A stretch of 64,000 bases of DNA from Burkholderia cepacia. GTDB lineage: Bacteria > Pseudomonadota > Gammaproteobacteria > Burkholderiales > Burkholderiaceae. How positions within the stretch are numbered: position 1 is the first letter of the stretch; each line of letters opens with the position of its first letter. A model generated the notes under the pieces. That model saw only the letters and a list, made by a program, of their open reading frames with translations. It searched no databases and had not been told where the DNA came from. The stretch spans positions 248,001-312,000 of the forward strand of contig NZ_LDWR01000021.1 of NCBI RefSeq assembly GCF_001039005.1, in the 5' to 3' direction. A program made the translations under genes and the position numbers. Below, piece after piece: positions 27,283 through 35,808 of the stretch.

Positions 27283-29361
27283 TTAACGTCCGCTGCCGAG
27301 CGCCTGCGCGGCCGGCATCGCTTCGTACGGCGTCTCGCGCACGGTCGGCTTCGACTCGCGGCGCGCGCGCAGCACGGCGATCACGCCGTACACCGCGATG
27401 CTCACCACGACGAAGATGAACAGCCCGGCCAGCGCCGCATCGATGTAGTCGTTGAAGATGATCCGCTTCATCTGCGCGATCGACTTCGCCGGCGCGAGCA
27501 CCTTGCCTTCGTCCACCGCGGCCTGCAGCTTTGCAGCGTGCGCGAGGAAGCTGACCTTCGGGTTCGCGTCGAAAATCTTCTGCCAGCCGGCCGTCAGCGT
27601 GCAGATCAGCAGCCACGCCGTCGGCACCATCGTCACCCACGCATAACGCTCGCGCTTCATCTTGAACAGCACGACGGTGCCGAGCACCAGCGCGATCGCG
27701 GCGAGCATCTGGTTCGAGATGCCGAACAGCGGCCACAGCGTGTTGATGCCGCCGAGCGGATCGACCACGCCCTGATACAGGAAGTAGCCCCACGCGGCCA
27801 CGCACAGCCCGGTGGCGACCAGGTTCGCGGGCAGCGACTCGGTGCGCTTGAGCGCCGGGTGGAACGTGCCGAGCAGATCCTGCAGCATGAAGCGGCCCGC
27901 GCGCGTACCGGCATCGACCGCCGTCAGGATGAACAGCGCCTCGAACAGGATCGCGAAGTGATACCAGAACGCCATCATCGCTTCGCCGCCGATCACCTGG
28001 TGCAGGATGTGCGCCATGCCGACGGCCAGCGTCGGCGCGCCGCCCGCGCGCGCGATGATCGTCGTTTCGCCGACGGCCTTCGCGGTCTGCGTCAGCATGT
28101 CCGGCGTCAGCACGAAGCCCCACTGCGTGACGGTGTTCGCGACGGCTTCCGGCGTCGAGCCGAGCACGGCGGCCGGCGCGTTCATCGCGAAGTAGATGCC
28201 CGGCTCGATCACGCAGGCGGCGACCAGCGCCATGATCGCGACGAACGATTCCATCAGCATCGCGCCGTAACCGATGAAGCGCGCGTTGGTTTCGTTGTCG
28301 ATCAGCTTCGGCGTCGTGCCCGACGAGATCAACGCGTGGAAGCCCGACACCGCGCCGCACGCGATCGTGATGAACAGGAACGGGAACAGGTTGCCCGCCC
28401 ACACCGGGCCCGTGCCGTCGACGAACTTCGTCAGCGCGGGCATCTTCAGTTCCGGTGCGACGACCAGGATGCCGATCGCGAGGCCGAGGATCGTGCCGAT
28501 CTTCAGGAACGTCGACAGGTAGTCGCGCGGCGCGAGCAGCAGCCACACCGGCAGCACCGACGCGACGAAGCCATAGCCGATCAGGATCCACGTGAGTTGC
28601 GTGCCGCTGAACGTGAACCACGCGGCGAGCGTCGGCGACGCGGCCACGTTCTGGCCGAACGCGATCGCCGCCATCAGCCCGAAGAAGCCGATGACCGACA
28701 CTTCGCCGATGCGGCCCGGACGGATGTAGCGCGTATAGACGCCCATGAACAGCGCGATCGGAATCGTCGCGGCGACGGTGAACGTGCCCCACGGCGAATT
28801 GGTCAGCGCCTTCACGACGATCAGCGCGAGCACCGCGAGGATGATCACCATGATCAGGAACGCGCCGAACAGCGCGATCACGCCGGGCACCGTGCCGAGC
28901 TCCATCTTGACGAGATCGCCGAGCGAGCGGCCGTCGCGGCGCGTCGAGATGAACAGCACGATGAAGTCCTGCACCGCGCCGGCGAACACGACGCCGGCCA
29001 GGATCCACAGCATGCCGGGCGTGTAGCCCATCTGCGCGGCGAGCACGGGCCCGACGAGCGGCCCCGCGCCGGCGATCGCGGCGAAGTGATGGCCGAACAG
29101 CACGTACTTGTTGGTCGGCACGTAGTCGAGGCCGTCGTTGTACTTGACCGCCGGCGTCATCCGCAGCCCGTCGAGCTGCATCACCTTGCTGGCGATGAAA
29201 CGGCTGTAGAAGCGATACGCGATCAGATACACGCAGACTGCGGCGATCACGATCCAGAGGGCACTGACGCGCTCGCCGTGCGCGAGTGCGATCGTTCCGA
29301 ACGAGAACGCGCCGAGCAGCGCGACCGCGATCCAGAGCAAGGTGCTGGAAGCCCGATTCAT
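27283..29361 (-). CDS. cstA: CstA-family carbon starvation / pyruvate transporter
   Basis: 692-residue integral membrane protein with about 16-18 helices. It contains the conserved CstA segments RRDGRSLGDLVKMELG, AIAGAGPLVGPVLAAQMGY and SSGTTPKLIDNETNARFIGYG, and the C-terminal FDANPKVSFLAHAAKL loop. In enterobacteria these proteins import pyruvate or peptides under carbon limitation. ATG at 29361 gives the typical N terminus MNRASSTLLWIAVALLG. An upstream extension is possible but unlike the family. Operon with ybdD. Confidence 0.92.
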   Translation of the reverse strand: MNRASSTLLWIAVALLGAFSFGTIALAHGERVSALWIVIAAVCVYLIAYRFYSRFIASKVMQLDGLRMTPAVKYNDGLDYVPTNKYVLFGHHFAAIAGAGPLVGPVLAAQMGYTPGMLWILAGVVFAGAVQDFIVLFISTRRDGRSLGDLVKMELGTVPGVIALFGAFLIMVIILAVLALIVVKALTNSPWGTFTVAATIPIALFMGVYTRYIRPGRIGEVSVIGFFGLMAAIAFGQNVAASPTLAAWFTFSGTQLTWILIGYGFVASVLPVWLLLAPRDYLSTFLKIGTILGLAIGILVVAPELKMPALTKFVDGTGPVWAGNLFPFLFITIACGAVSGFHALISSGTTPKLIDNETNARFIGYGAMLMESFVAIMALVAACVIEPGIYFAMNAPAAVLGSTPEAVANTVTQWGFVLTPDMLTQTAKAVGETTIIARAGGAPTLAVGMAHILHQVIGGEAMMAFWYHFAILFEALFILTAVDAGTRAGRFMLQDLLGTFHPALKRTESLPANLVATGLCVAAWGYFLYQGVVDPLGGINTLWPLFGISNQMLAAIALVLGTVVLFKMKRERYAWVTMVPTAWLLICTLTAGWQKIFDANPKVSFLAHAAKLQAAVDEGKVLAPAKSIAQMKRIIFNDYIDAALAGLFIFVVVSIAVYGVIAVLRARRESKPTVRETPYEAMPAAQALGSGR

Positions 29362-29510
29362 GGCGTCTCCTGGTCTCCAATGTGTTTTAGATGGCATGCG
29401 GCGAAGTGGCCGCACACGCGTGACGTCGATGCGTCGCGCCGCAGCCTCGCGGAGGCCAGGGCGATGGGCCGTAGTATTCCGTGCGACGGGGGCGGCTTAC
29501 AAGCGGATAA

Positions 29511-29542
29511 CTACGTACGTGGGGCTACGTAAAATTACGTAG
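29511..29542. promoter_or_regulatory. CTACGT repeat cluster and palindrome upstream of the DapF-like gene
   Basis: CTACGTAC at 29511 and a near-palindrome CTACGTAA-AA-TTACGTAG at 29525-29542, i.e. three CTACGT half-sites in 32 bp. Located 100 bp before the DapF-like start and 150 bp before cstA, in the divergent promoter region. Confidence 0.5.
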
Positions 29543-29642
29543 ACGCACGTCGCAGACTCGTTGCACGCGCATCGTTCGGTCGCGATTGATCGCGCCCGGC
29601 AAGCCACGTACAGTGTTCGCCTGCGTCGACTCCGGAGCTGCC

Positions 29643-30473
29643 ATGCCGATCGGATTTCAGAAGATGAACGCGAATGGCGATGACTTCGTCATCGTCGACC
29701 TCCGTGGCCAGGATCAAGGTCAAGCGCACGCGATCGACCGCGACCTCGTCCGGCGCATGGGTGACCGGCATAACGGTATCGGCTTCAACCAGCTCGCGGT
29801 GATGTCGGCCTGCGACGATGCGGCAGCCCGCGTCGCATTCTGGAACCCGGACGGCTCGACGCTCGACACGTGCGGCAGCGCGACGCGCGGCGTCGCGTGG
29901 AAGCTGATGCGGGAAACCGGCGCGGCGTCGGTCGTGCTGCGCACGAATCGCGGGCGCCTGCTCTGCTCGCACGATGCGCACGGGCTGATCACGGTCGAAA
30001 TGGGCGCGCCGCGGGTCGGCTGGCAGGATGTGCCCGTCGCAGAAGCCGTCGACACGCTCGCCCTCCCGCTACCGGGCGCACCGGTCGCGTGCAACATGGG
30101 CAATCCGCACTGCACGTTCTTCGTCGACGATCTCGATGCGATCGATATCGAAACGCTCGGCCCGGCGATCGAAACGCATCCGCTGTTTCCGCTGAAAACC
30201 AACGTGCATTTCGTGCGGGTCGTCAGCCGCACGCATATCCGCCTGCGCATCTGGGAGCGCGGCGGCGGCGTGCCGCTCGGTTCGGGATCGTGTTCGTGCG
30301 GCGCGGTGGTCAACGGCATCCGGCTCGGGCTGCTCGACGCCACGGTGCGGGTCGAATGCGACGGCGGCGACGTCACCGTTCAATGGGACGGCGCCGGCAG
30401 CGTGTTCCTGAGCGGGCCGGTCACGTTCGGGTTCAGCGCGGTGTGGGTGGACGGGGAGCAACCGGCGACCTGA
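29643..30473 (+). CDS. DapF-like amino-acid epimerase homologue with an altered active site
   Basis: 276 residues aligning along the whole diaminopimelate epimerase fold: GIGFNQLAVM, NPDGSTLDTCGSATRG, CNMGNPHCTFF, and RIWERGGGVPLGSGSCSCG. The first catalytic Cys (Cys77) is kept. At the second site, where E. coli DapF has ACGSGAC (Cys217), this protein has GSGSCSC, placing Ser214 at the catalytic position. The usual Asn in the GNDF motif is also Asp (GDDF). Cys-to-Ser or Thr changes in the related proline racemase family turn racemases into dehydratases. The activity here is therefore uncertain and dapF should not be assumed. Divergent from cstA. Confidence 0.8.
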   Translation: MPIGFQKMNANGDDFVIVDLRGQDQGQAHAIDRDLVRRMGDRHNGIGFNQLAVMSACDDAAARVAFWNPDGSTLDTCGSATRGVAWKLMRETGAASVVLRTNRGRLLCSHDAHGLITVEMGAPRVGWQDVPVAEAVDTLALPLPGAPVACNMGNPHCTFFVDDLDAIDIETLGPAIETHPLFPLKTNVHFVRVVSRTHIRLRIWERGGGVPLGSGSCSCGAVVNGIRLGLLDATVRVECDGGDVTVQWDGAGSVFLSGPVTFGFSAVWVDGEQPAT

Positions 30474-30478
30474 TAGCC

Positions 30479-30508
30479 GGCATTCGCGGCATTCGCGGCA
30501 TTCGCGGC
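30479..30508 (+). repeat. Short tandem repeat, three copies of GGCATTCGC
   Basis: Three perfect 9-bp units plus a partial GGC, a few bases after the DapF-like stop codon. A candidate variable-number repeat. Confidence 0.6.
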
Positions 30509-30696
30509 CTGGGGCGAATCACCACACCGGCAAGCGCGCGATGCGTAGCGGCATCGTCATCGATCGTCGAGGCGATGCGTTCGGCGCCAAGATGCGGCGC
30601 CGGGCCTCCGACGTTCACGCAAACTCGCGGGACCATCGACGGCGCGCGGTTCGTCAGCCGCGGCGCTGCGCGCGCCGGGCTGCCAATCATCGACGA

Positions 30697-31125
30697 TCAC
30701 TGCTTGTCGTCGATCTTCTTCGGTTTCGGCGGCGACGGCACCTTCGCGTACTGGAACGCCGGCGTCGCCTTCAGTGCATCCTTCGTCGCGCCCGGCAGGT
30801 AGATGTTGCCGTTGCGCACATCGAGCGATGCGATCGGCACCGCGACGTCGTGCGCGGCCACGCCGAGGAACCCGCCGGCCGACACGATCGCCGCCGACAC
30901 CGAGCCGTCCGGCGCGACGATCAGGTCGCGCACGGTGCCGACCTTCTGATTCGCGTCGTTATAAACGGCCTTGCCGAGCACGCTCTTCTTCACGCTCCAG
31001 CCTTCGAGCAGCGCCTGCGATTGTTCGACGGTCACGCTGAGCGGCTGTGCGCCGGCGATCTGCGCGTGTGCGCTGACGCTCGATGCGAGGACGGTTGCTG
31101 CGATGAGGGTCTTGTAGAAAGGCAT
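30697..31125 (-). CDS. Secreted PRC-barrel domain protein
   Basis: 142 residues: signal peptide MPFYKTLIAATVLASS through SAHA, then a PRC-barrel domain (SVLGKAVYNDANQKVGTVRD, LIVAPDGSVSAAIVSAGGFLG, HDVAVPIASL) and a basic C-terminal tail. Periplasmic PRC-barrel proteins are small beta-barrels of unclear role, often stress-related. The start is fixed by the signal peptide. Convergent with the DapF-like gene. On the same strand as DAHP synthase but 164 bp away. Confidence 0.85.
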   Translation of the reverse strand: MPFYKTLIAATVLASSVSAHAQIAGAQPLSVTVEQSQALLEGWSVKKSVLGKAVYNDANQKVGTVRDLIVAPDGSVSAAIVSAGGFLGVAAHDVAVPIASLDVRNGNIYLPGATKDALKATPAFQYAKVPSPPKPKKIDDKQ

Positions 31126-31289
31126 GCTGTTATGCACTCCGGTGAATTGTTGTCGGTATCGGCGGCCGGCCTCGCCGCCTCCGTGCATGCGTCGCGCGCC
31201 CCGTAGCCGGCATGCGCGCAACGCATCGCACCGGCCCATGTTAGCGCCACTCGCGCGATGCTGCATCGGACGCGATGACGCAGCACCCG

Positions 31290-32420
31290 TCACGCGTTGC
31301 GCGAATACACCCTGCGATGCCGCACCGCCTCGGCCAGCACATCGAGCACCGGCTCCGTCTGCGTCCAGCTCAGGCACGCATCGGTGATCGACACGCCGTA
31401 TTGCAGCGGCACACCCGGCTTCAGATCCTGGCGCCCGGCTTCGAGATGGCTCTCGACCATCACGCCGACGATCCGGTGCTCGCCCTGCGACAGTTGCCGC
31501 GCGAGATCCTGCCCGACGTCGATCTGCCGCTCGTGCGATTTGTTCGAATTCGCGTGCGAGCAGTCGACCATCACCTGCTCGCGCAACCCGGCCTTGCGCA
31601 ACACCGCGCAGCACGCCTCGACATGTTCGGCGTCGTAGTTCGGGCCGTTCTTGCCGCCACGCAGGATCACGTGCGCGTCGTCGTTGCCGCGCGTCTCGAA
31701 GATCGCGGCCATCCCCATCTTCGTCATCCCCATGAACGCATGGCTCGCGGCCGCGGCGACGATCGCGTCGGATGCGACCTGCACGCCGCCGTCGGTGCCG
31801 TTCTTGAAACCGATCGGGCAGCTCAGGCCCGACGCGAGCTGGCGGTGGCTCTGGCTCTCGGTCGTGCGTGCGCCGATCGCGCCCCACGCAATCAGGTCGG
31901 CGATGTATTGCGGGCTCAGCAGGTCGAGGAATTCGGTCGAGGCCGGCAGGCCGAGCGCGTTGATGTCGAGCAGCAGTTGCCGCGCGGCGCGCAGGCCTTC
32001 GTTGATGCGGAAGCTGCCGTCGAGGCGCGGATCGTTGATATAGCCCTTCCAGCCGACCGTCGTGCGCGGCTTCTCGAAGTAGACGCGCATCGTGATCAGC
32101 AGGTCGTCCTTCAGCGCATCGGCGGCGGCCTTCAGGCGGCGCGCGTAGTCGAGCGCCTGATCGTGGTCGTGGATCGAGCACGGGCCGACGACGAGCAGCA
32201 GCCGGTCGTCGCGGCCGTGCAGGATGTCGCCGATCGCGCGGCGCGTATCCTCGACGAGCGTCTGCGTGGCGGCCGGCACTGGTAGCTCGTCCAGCAGCAG
32301 CGCCGGCGAAATCAGCGGTCGCACGGCGCCGATGCGGACGTCGTCGATGCGCGTGGTGTCCTGCGTCGCGTCGGCGCTGCCTACCTCGCGATCGTGGGAA
32401 GGATTGTCGAGGTTCTGCAT
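31290..32420 (-). CDS. 3-deoxy-7-phosphoheptulonate (DAHP) synthase, class I
   Basis: First enzyme of the shikimate pathway, condensing PEP with erythrose-4-phosphate in the cytoplasm. 376 residues with LLLVVGPCSIHDHDQAL, EKPRTTVGWKGYINDP, GFKNGTDGG, KNGPNYDAEHV, MVDCSHANSNK and GVMVESHLEAG, all metal- and substrate-binding segments of the AroF/AroG/AroH group. A paralogue is usual in Burkholderia. Which aromatic amino acid inhibits this copy cannot be read confidently. Upstream 190 bp must carry its promoter and also holds the lipase terminator. Confidence 0.92.
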   Translation of the reverse strand: MQNLDNPSHDREVGSADATQDTTRIDDVRIGAVRPLISPALLLDELPVPAATQTLVEDTRRAIGDILHGRDDRLLLVVGPCSIHDHDQALDYARRLKAAADALKDDLLITMRVYFEKPRTTVGWKGYINDPRLDGSFRINEGLRAARQLLLDINALGLPASTEFLDLLSPQYIADLIAWGAIGARTTESQSHRQLASGLSCPIGFKNGTDGGVQVASDAIVAAAASHAFMGMTKMGMAAIFETRGNDDAHVILRGGKNGPNYDAEHVEACCAVLRKAGLREQVMVDCSHANSNKSHERQIDVGQDLARQLSQGEHRIVGVMVESHLEAGRQDLKPGVPLQYGVSITDACLSWTQTEPVLDVLAEAVRHRRVYSRNA

Positions 32421-32560
32421 GGTGTTTCTCCGGGGGACGTCTGGAATGATGTGCAGGCTCGATTATGGCACCCGGAAGCGACGGCAGAGGGTTGCGGCGG
32501 GGGAAGGCAGGCGGCGGCGGTCGCGGCAACGCGACCGGCGTCAAAACGCGGAATGAAAAA

Positions 32561-32583
32561 GGGCGACCCGCGGAGGATCGCCC
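32561..32583 (-). terminator. Intrinsic terminator of the lipase gene
   Basis: On the minus strand GGGCGA ... TCGCCC followed by TTTTTC, 27 bp past the stop codon of the secretory lipase. Confidence 0.72.
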
Positions 32584-32610
32584 GGCCATTCGCGATGTTG
32601 CCCGTCGCGG

Positions 32611-33927
32611 CTAGTGCTGCGTCTCGGGCGCCAGCGAATTGCTCGGCAGGAGCGCCGTCAGCCAGCAATTGCTCGGCGCGGCCTTGCCGTTGAAGCGGTC
32701 GTAGAGCCACGGCAGCATGCCGGCCACCCACGGCACGATCGCGCCGGCATGTTCAAGCGGATACTCGGTGTACACGACCGGTACGCCGCTCGAGCAGAAT
32801 TTCTGCGCCAGGGCGCGCACGTCGTAGGCCATCATCACGCCGTCGCCCACCTGGCTGCTGAACGTGCCATCCAGCGCACCGGCCGTGCCCTGGCCGATAA
32901 ACATCGGGATCGTCGGCGACGCGGCCAGCCCGGCATTCACCTTGTTCGCATACGTGACATACACCGGAATGCTGTTGATGTCGTTCGCGTACTGCGGCTT
33001 GAGCAGCGTTGCCCAGTGCAGCCCCGTGTACTTCGGCAGGATGTACGCGAGCGACTGATTCTGGATGTCCTTGAACACGGCGACGCCGGTGTCGCTGAGA
33101 TAGGGCGTCAGGTCGAAGTTGTAGCCGCGCGCCAGCCCGGCGAGCGCGGCCGCGGCGACGCCGCCCCAGACGATGCTGCCGTCGACATAGCGCAGGTTGT
33201 GCGCGGGGTCGACCAGCACGCCGCCTTCCGCCGCGCCGACGAGCTGCTTGTTGATGTCGGGTGCATAGCTCGGCGCGAGTTGCGCGGCCCAGTTCGTCGC
33301 GATCGCGCCGCCGGAATAACCGATCATCGCGACCTTGCTCGACGGATTCAGGCCGGTCGACGGCGTGTTGAGCGCCGCGCGGATCGAATCGAGCGTCGTC
33401 ATCCCGTATTCGGGGCCGGCAGCGAAGTCCGCCGTCTGGCCTTCCGTATCGGGCACGATGATGTTGTAGCCCAGCAGCAGCAGCGTCGACAGCGGAATCG
33501 ATTCCGCGCTGTAGAGCAACGTGCCGATGTTGATGACCTTGGTCACGTCGCGGTCGCCTGCGATCACCTGCGACGGCTCGTCGTACGGGTTCAGCGAATC
33601 GTAGGCCGACTGGTACGAGATGGCCTGGCCGTTGCTGACCGCGCTCCGGATCACCGACGTCACGTTGACGACCGGCTGGTTCTGCGCGTTGTTGGTGCGA
33701 TACAGCAACTGCTGCGCGGTGACCGCGGTCGGAATGCCAGCCACGTGATAGGTGACGTTACGGGTCTTGAGCACGGTGCCCGGTGGAATCGATGCCAATG
33801 GCGTCGAACCGGTGTACGTATAGAACGGATCGGACACGGTCGGCGCGCCGGCGCTGGCCGGCGGTGCGGCGATGGCCAGCGCGGCGGACAAGGCGGCCGC
33901 GACGGTCATGAAACGTTTGGAGGACAT
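32611..33927 (-). CDS. Secreted lipase of the secretory-lipase (Candida LIP-like) family
   Basis: 438 residues with a Sec signal peptide (residues 1-26, ending PPASA). The alpha/beta-hydrolase nucleophile is Ser205 in MIGYSGGAIATNWAA (GxSxG). The preceding GYNIIVPDTEGQ segment is typical of the LIP family. Asp and His triad members are expected toward the C terminus, with a candidate His in YPLEHAGAIVPW. No lif-type chaperone gene is nearby, so it is distinct from the LipA/LipB system of Burkholderia. Likely periplasmic or extracellular ester hydrolysis. Confidence 0.85.
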   Translation of the reverse strand: MSSKRFMTVAAALSAALAIAAPPASAGAPTVSDPFYTYTGSTPLASIPPGTVLKTRNVTYHVAGIPTAVTAQQLLYRTNNAQNQPVVNVTSVIRSAVSNGQAISYQSAYDSLNPYDEPSQVIAGDRDVTKVINIGTLLYSAESIPLSTLLLLGYNIIVPDTEGQTADFAAGPEYGMTTLDSIRAALNTPSTGLNPSSKVAMIGYSGGAIATNWAAQLAPSYAPDINKQLVGAAEGGVLVDPAHNLRYVDGSIVWGGVAAAALAGLARGYNFDLTPYLSDTGVAVFKDIQNQSLAYILPKYTGLHWATLLKPQYANDINSIPVYVTYANKVNAGLAASPTIPMFIGQGTAGALDGTFSSQVGDGVMMAYDVRALAQKFCSSGVPVVYTEYPLEHAGAIVPWVAGMLPWLYDRFNGKAAPSNCWLTALLPSNSLAPETQH

Positions 33928-34317
33928 GGGTGGGGGCCCCTGGGATAACCTGCTTTCATCGAAGGAAGTTCGGCGGTATTGCAGACCATCGTGATTGCCG
34001 CTTCAAAACCGTTTCCAAGCCATTGAATGTCTCCTGTGAATGAATAATCCGGCCTGTACTGAATATGTCTTTTTAGTAGGACTACAAACCGGATTAATTG
34101 AAGCACAACGAGAACGCGTTCGATGGGCGTTTTCCATTGTTTGAAGGTAAACGCCTAAATCCGCCGCCGCGCGATGCGGGCGCCCCAGCCGTTCGGCCGA
34201 CTGTCCGCGCGCGGCCGAACTGCCGTACGATCACGGCTGTCCGGTACCGAAGCGGCCCGCCGCGCAACGCACCGCCCGCCTGTGACCGATCGTTTCCTGC
34301 CCAACCGACACGCCACG
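33928..34317. other. Intergenic region between the lipase and a hypothetical gene
   Basis: 390 bp between divergent genes with an AT-rich core at 34030-34105. It contains AATCCGG (34046) and CCGGATT (34089) as widely spaced inverted arms and the small palindrome GTAGGACTAC. Probably promoter sequence. No supported ORF. Confidence 0.5.
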
Positions 34318-34872
34318 ATGACCGTATCCGAATTGCTCCGCGCCATCCGCCAACCCTATGTCGACTTGCTCGCGAAAGCGGCAGCGCAACCGGCGGTGAT
34401 CGTCGAACCGGCCTACCGGCGGGACGACGGCACGCTGGCCACCGAAGGGCCGCTCGCGCTGCCGTGCCGGGCCGACACCATCGCGGCCGAAGGCGAAGCG
34501 GTCGGCCAGCCCGCGATGGTCGATTCGACCACGCAACTGGATTTCGCGCCGTTCGCGTTCGACCTCGAAACGGCGGCTGTGTCGATCCAGCCGTTCGTAT
34601 GGGACTGGGCGTCGATCGAGGCCGACGGTCTCGACGAAAGCGCGGCGGTCGACGCGTTCAAGACGTGGTTCCTCGCGTGGTTCGATGTCGACGACGAGAA
34701 CGCGCCGGCCGAAGACGGCCTGCACGGCATCGTTCACTACCTGTCGGAACCGGTTCGCACGGAACAGGGGTGGCGCGTCAACGCGGATCTCGGCTCCGCG
34801 CCCGAAACGGCCGTCGAGGATCTGCTGTTCCGGCTCGTCGATGCGGGCGCCACGCGAATCAGCATCGGTTGA
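34318..34872 (+). CDS. Hypothetical protein (184 aa)
   Basis: From MTVSELLRAIRQPYVDLLAK. The body is acidic, with several Asp/Glu-rich, Trp-containing segments (FVWDWASIEADG, TWFLAWFDVDDEN, GIVHYLSEPV). No signal peptide or membrane segment. I recognise no family. It is followed 28 bp later by a secreted hypothetical gene and then by the frameshifted gene on the same strand, so it may head a three-gene unit. An acidic cytoplasmic protein before secreted ones suggests a partner pair, but nothing firmer can be said. Confidence 0.72.
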   Translation: MTVSELLRAIRQPYVDLLAKAAAQPAVIVEPAYRRDDGTLATEGPLALPCRADTIAAEGEAVGQPAMVDSTTQLDFAPFAFDLETAAVSIQPFVWDWASIEADGLDESAAVDAFKTWFLAWFDVDDENAPAEDGLHGIVHYLSEPVRTEQGWRVNADLGSAPETAVEDLLFRLVDAGATRISIG

Positions 34873-34900
34873 AATACCACTTCATCGCTCACACACCATC

Positions 34901-35323
34901 ATGAAAAACGCCCTCGCCGCCGTCCTGCTCTGCATTTCGTTGCCGGCACTCGCCAAGGTTTCCACCGACGTGCTCTGCTTCACATCGGATGGCGACAAAC
35001 CCGTGCGCTTCGAGATGCGCACCTACTACGACGATGTGGTCAAATGGTCGGGCGGCATGGTCCGGTACACGAAATCGAAAACGGCGCTCCCGCTGGTGAT
35101 CGAGCACGAGGAAGACGTAGTGCTCGCCGAAGACCGCCCGCACCAGTACACGACAACCTGGGTCGAAATGGTCGACGGCAGGATCAACGGGCGATACGAA
35201 ATGATGTACCAGGGCGCCAACATCTATTCGATGACCTACACCAACGCGCGCACCGGCAAGAAAACCGCGTTCGGCAGGGCGCTGGATGTCGACGCATCCG
35301 AAGAGACCGGGTGCCGCTGGTGA
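34901..35323 (+). CDS. Hypothetical secreted protein (140 aa)
   Basis: Signal peptide MKNALAAVLLCISLPALA (residues 1-18), then a beta-rich, charged body (FEMRTYYDDVVKWSGGMVRY, TTWVEMVDGRINGRYEMMYQ) ending with a late Cys. Two Cys in the mature chain (near LCFTSDGD and the C terminus) could pair. No named family. The stop codon TGA overlaps the ATG of the next ORF (TGATG), which normally means translational coupling. Confidence 0.75.
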   Translation: MKNALAAVLLCISLPALAKVSTDVLCFTSDGDKPVRFEMRTYYDDVVKWSGGMVRYTKSKTALPLVIEHEEDVVLAEDRPHQYTTTWVEMVDGRINGRYEMMYQGANIYSMTYTNARTGKKTAFGRALDVDASEETGCRW

Positions 35324-35734
35324 TGCGCGGGTTGATCCGGATCGCATGGGTGCTGATCGCGCTACGCGCGGGTGGGTCGGAGGCCGCGCTGCGCACGGTC
35401 TACGAGGGAACGCTGCAAGGCGCCGGGCAAGGACGGCACCATGGAAACGAGCGCCGCACTGACGCGCTTCATCGCGCAGCGGCGTGACAAGGCCGAGCCA
35501 GGCGAACGGCCGACCGACGGTGAAGGCAATTCGCTGTCGTGCGCCGACGTGTTTCCCCAGTATCTTGCGTTCGAACTCGATGCGCCCGGCAAGCTGTCGT
35601 TCGCCGTGTCCGGTATCGGCCACGCGATGGGCGCGTGTCTCGGGCCGCAGCTCGACACGCCGTTTGCGGCGCTCGCGCCGATCCTGACGCCCGGTGGTGC
35701 GCGTTATCTCGTGCCGGGCGTCAGGCTGAAGTAA
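35323..35734 (+). pseudogene. Frameshifted gene for a small secreted protein
   Basis: An ATG at 35323 overlaps the preceding stop codon and starts a signal-peptide-like sequence, MRGLIRIAWVLIALR, leading to TVYEGTLQGAG. In that frame the rest is basic nonsense. From about 35420 the next frame carries protein-like sequence (TRFIAQRRDKAEPG, NSLSCADVFPQYLAFELD, GHAMGACLGPQLDTPFAAL) running to a stop codon at 35734. A one-base shift near 35405-35435 would join the halves. Alternatively the downstream part is translated on its own from the ATG at 35441 (97 aa), or the shift is a sequencing error. Confidence 0.6.
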
Positions 35735-35808
35735 CGCGGCGGGGCGTTGCGGTGTCCGCATCGCGCAGTAACGACACCGCGCGATGCGCACGCACCGCGG
35801 TCATCGCG

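Noticed and set aside
24946..29532. A very long plus-strand open frame (over 1,500 codons) across the efflux, hemolysin-III and cstA genes
   Set aside because: Antisense or out-of-frame to well-supported genes. Its composition (Arg/Asp/His/Glu-rich, no domains) is that of a GC-rich shadow frame.
31126..32589. In-frame upstream extension of the PRC-barrel frame across the DAHP synthase gene
   Set aside because: Opens only because stops are rare in GC-rich DNA. The signal peptide at 31125 marks the true start.
34174..34317. In-frame upstream extension of the hypothetical gene at 34318
   Set aside because: Arg/Ala-rich, no ribosome site. The ATG at 34318 gives a protein-like start.
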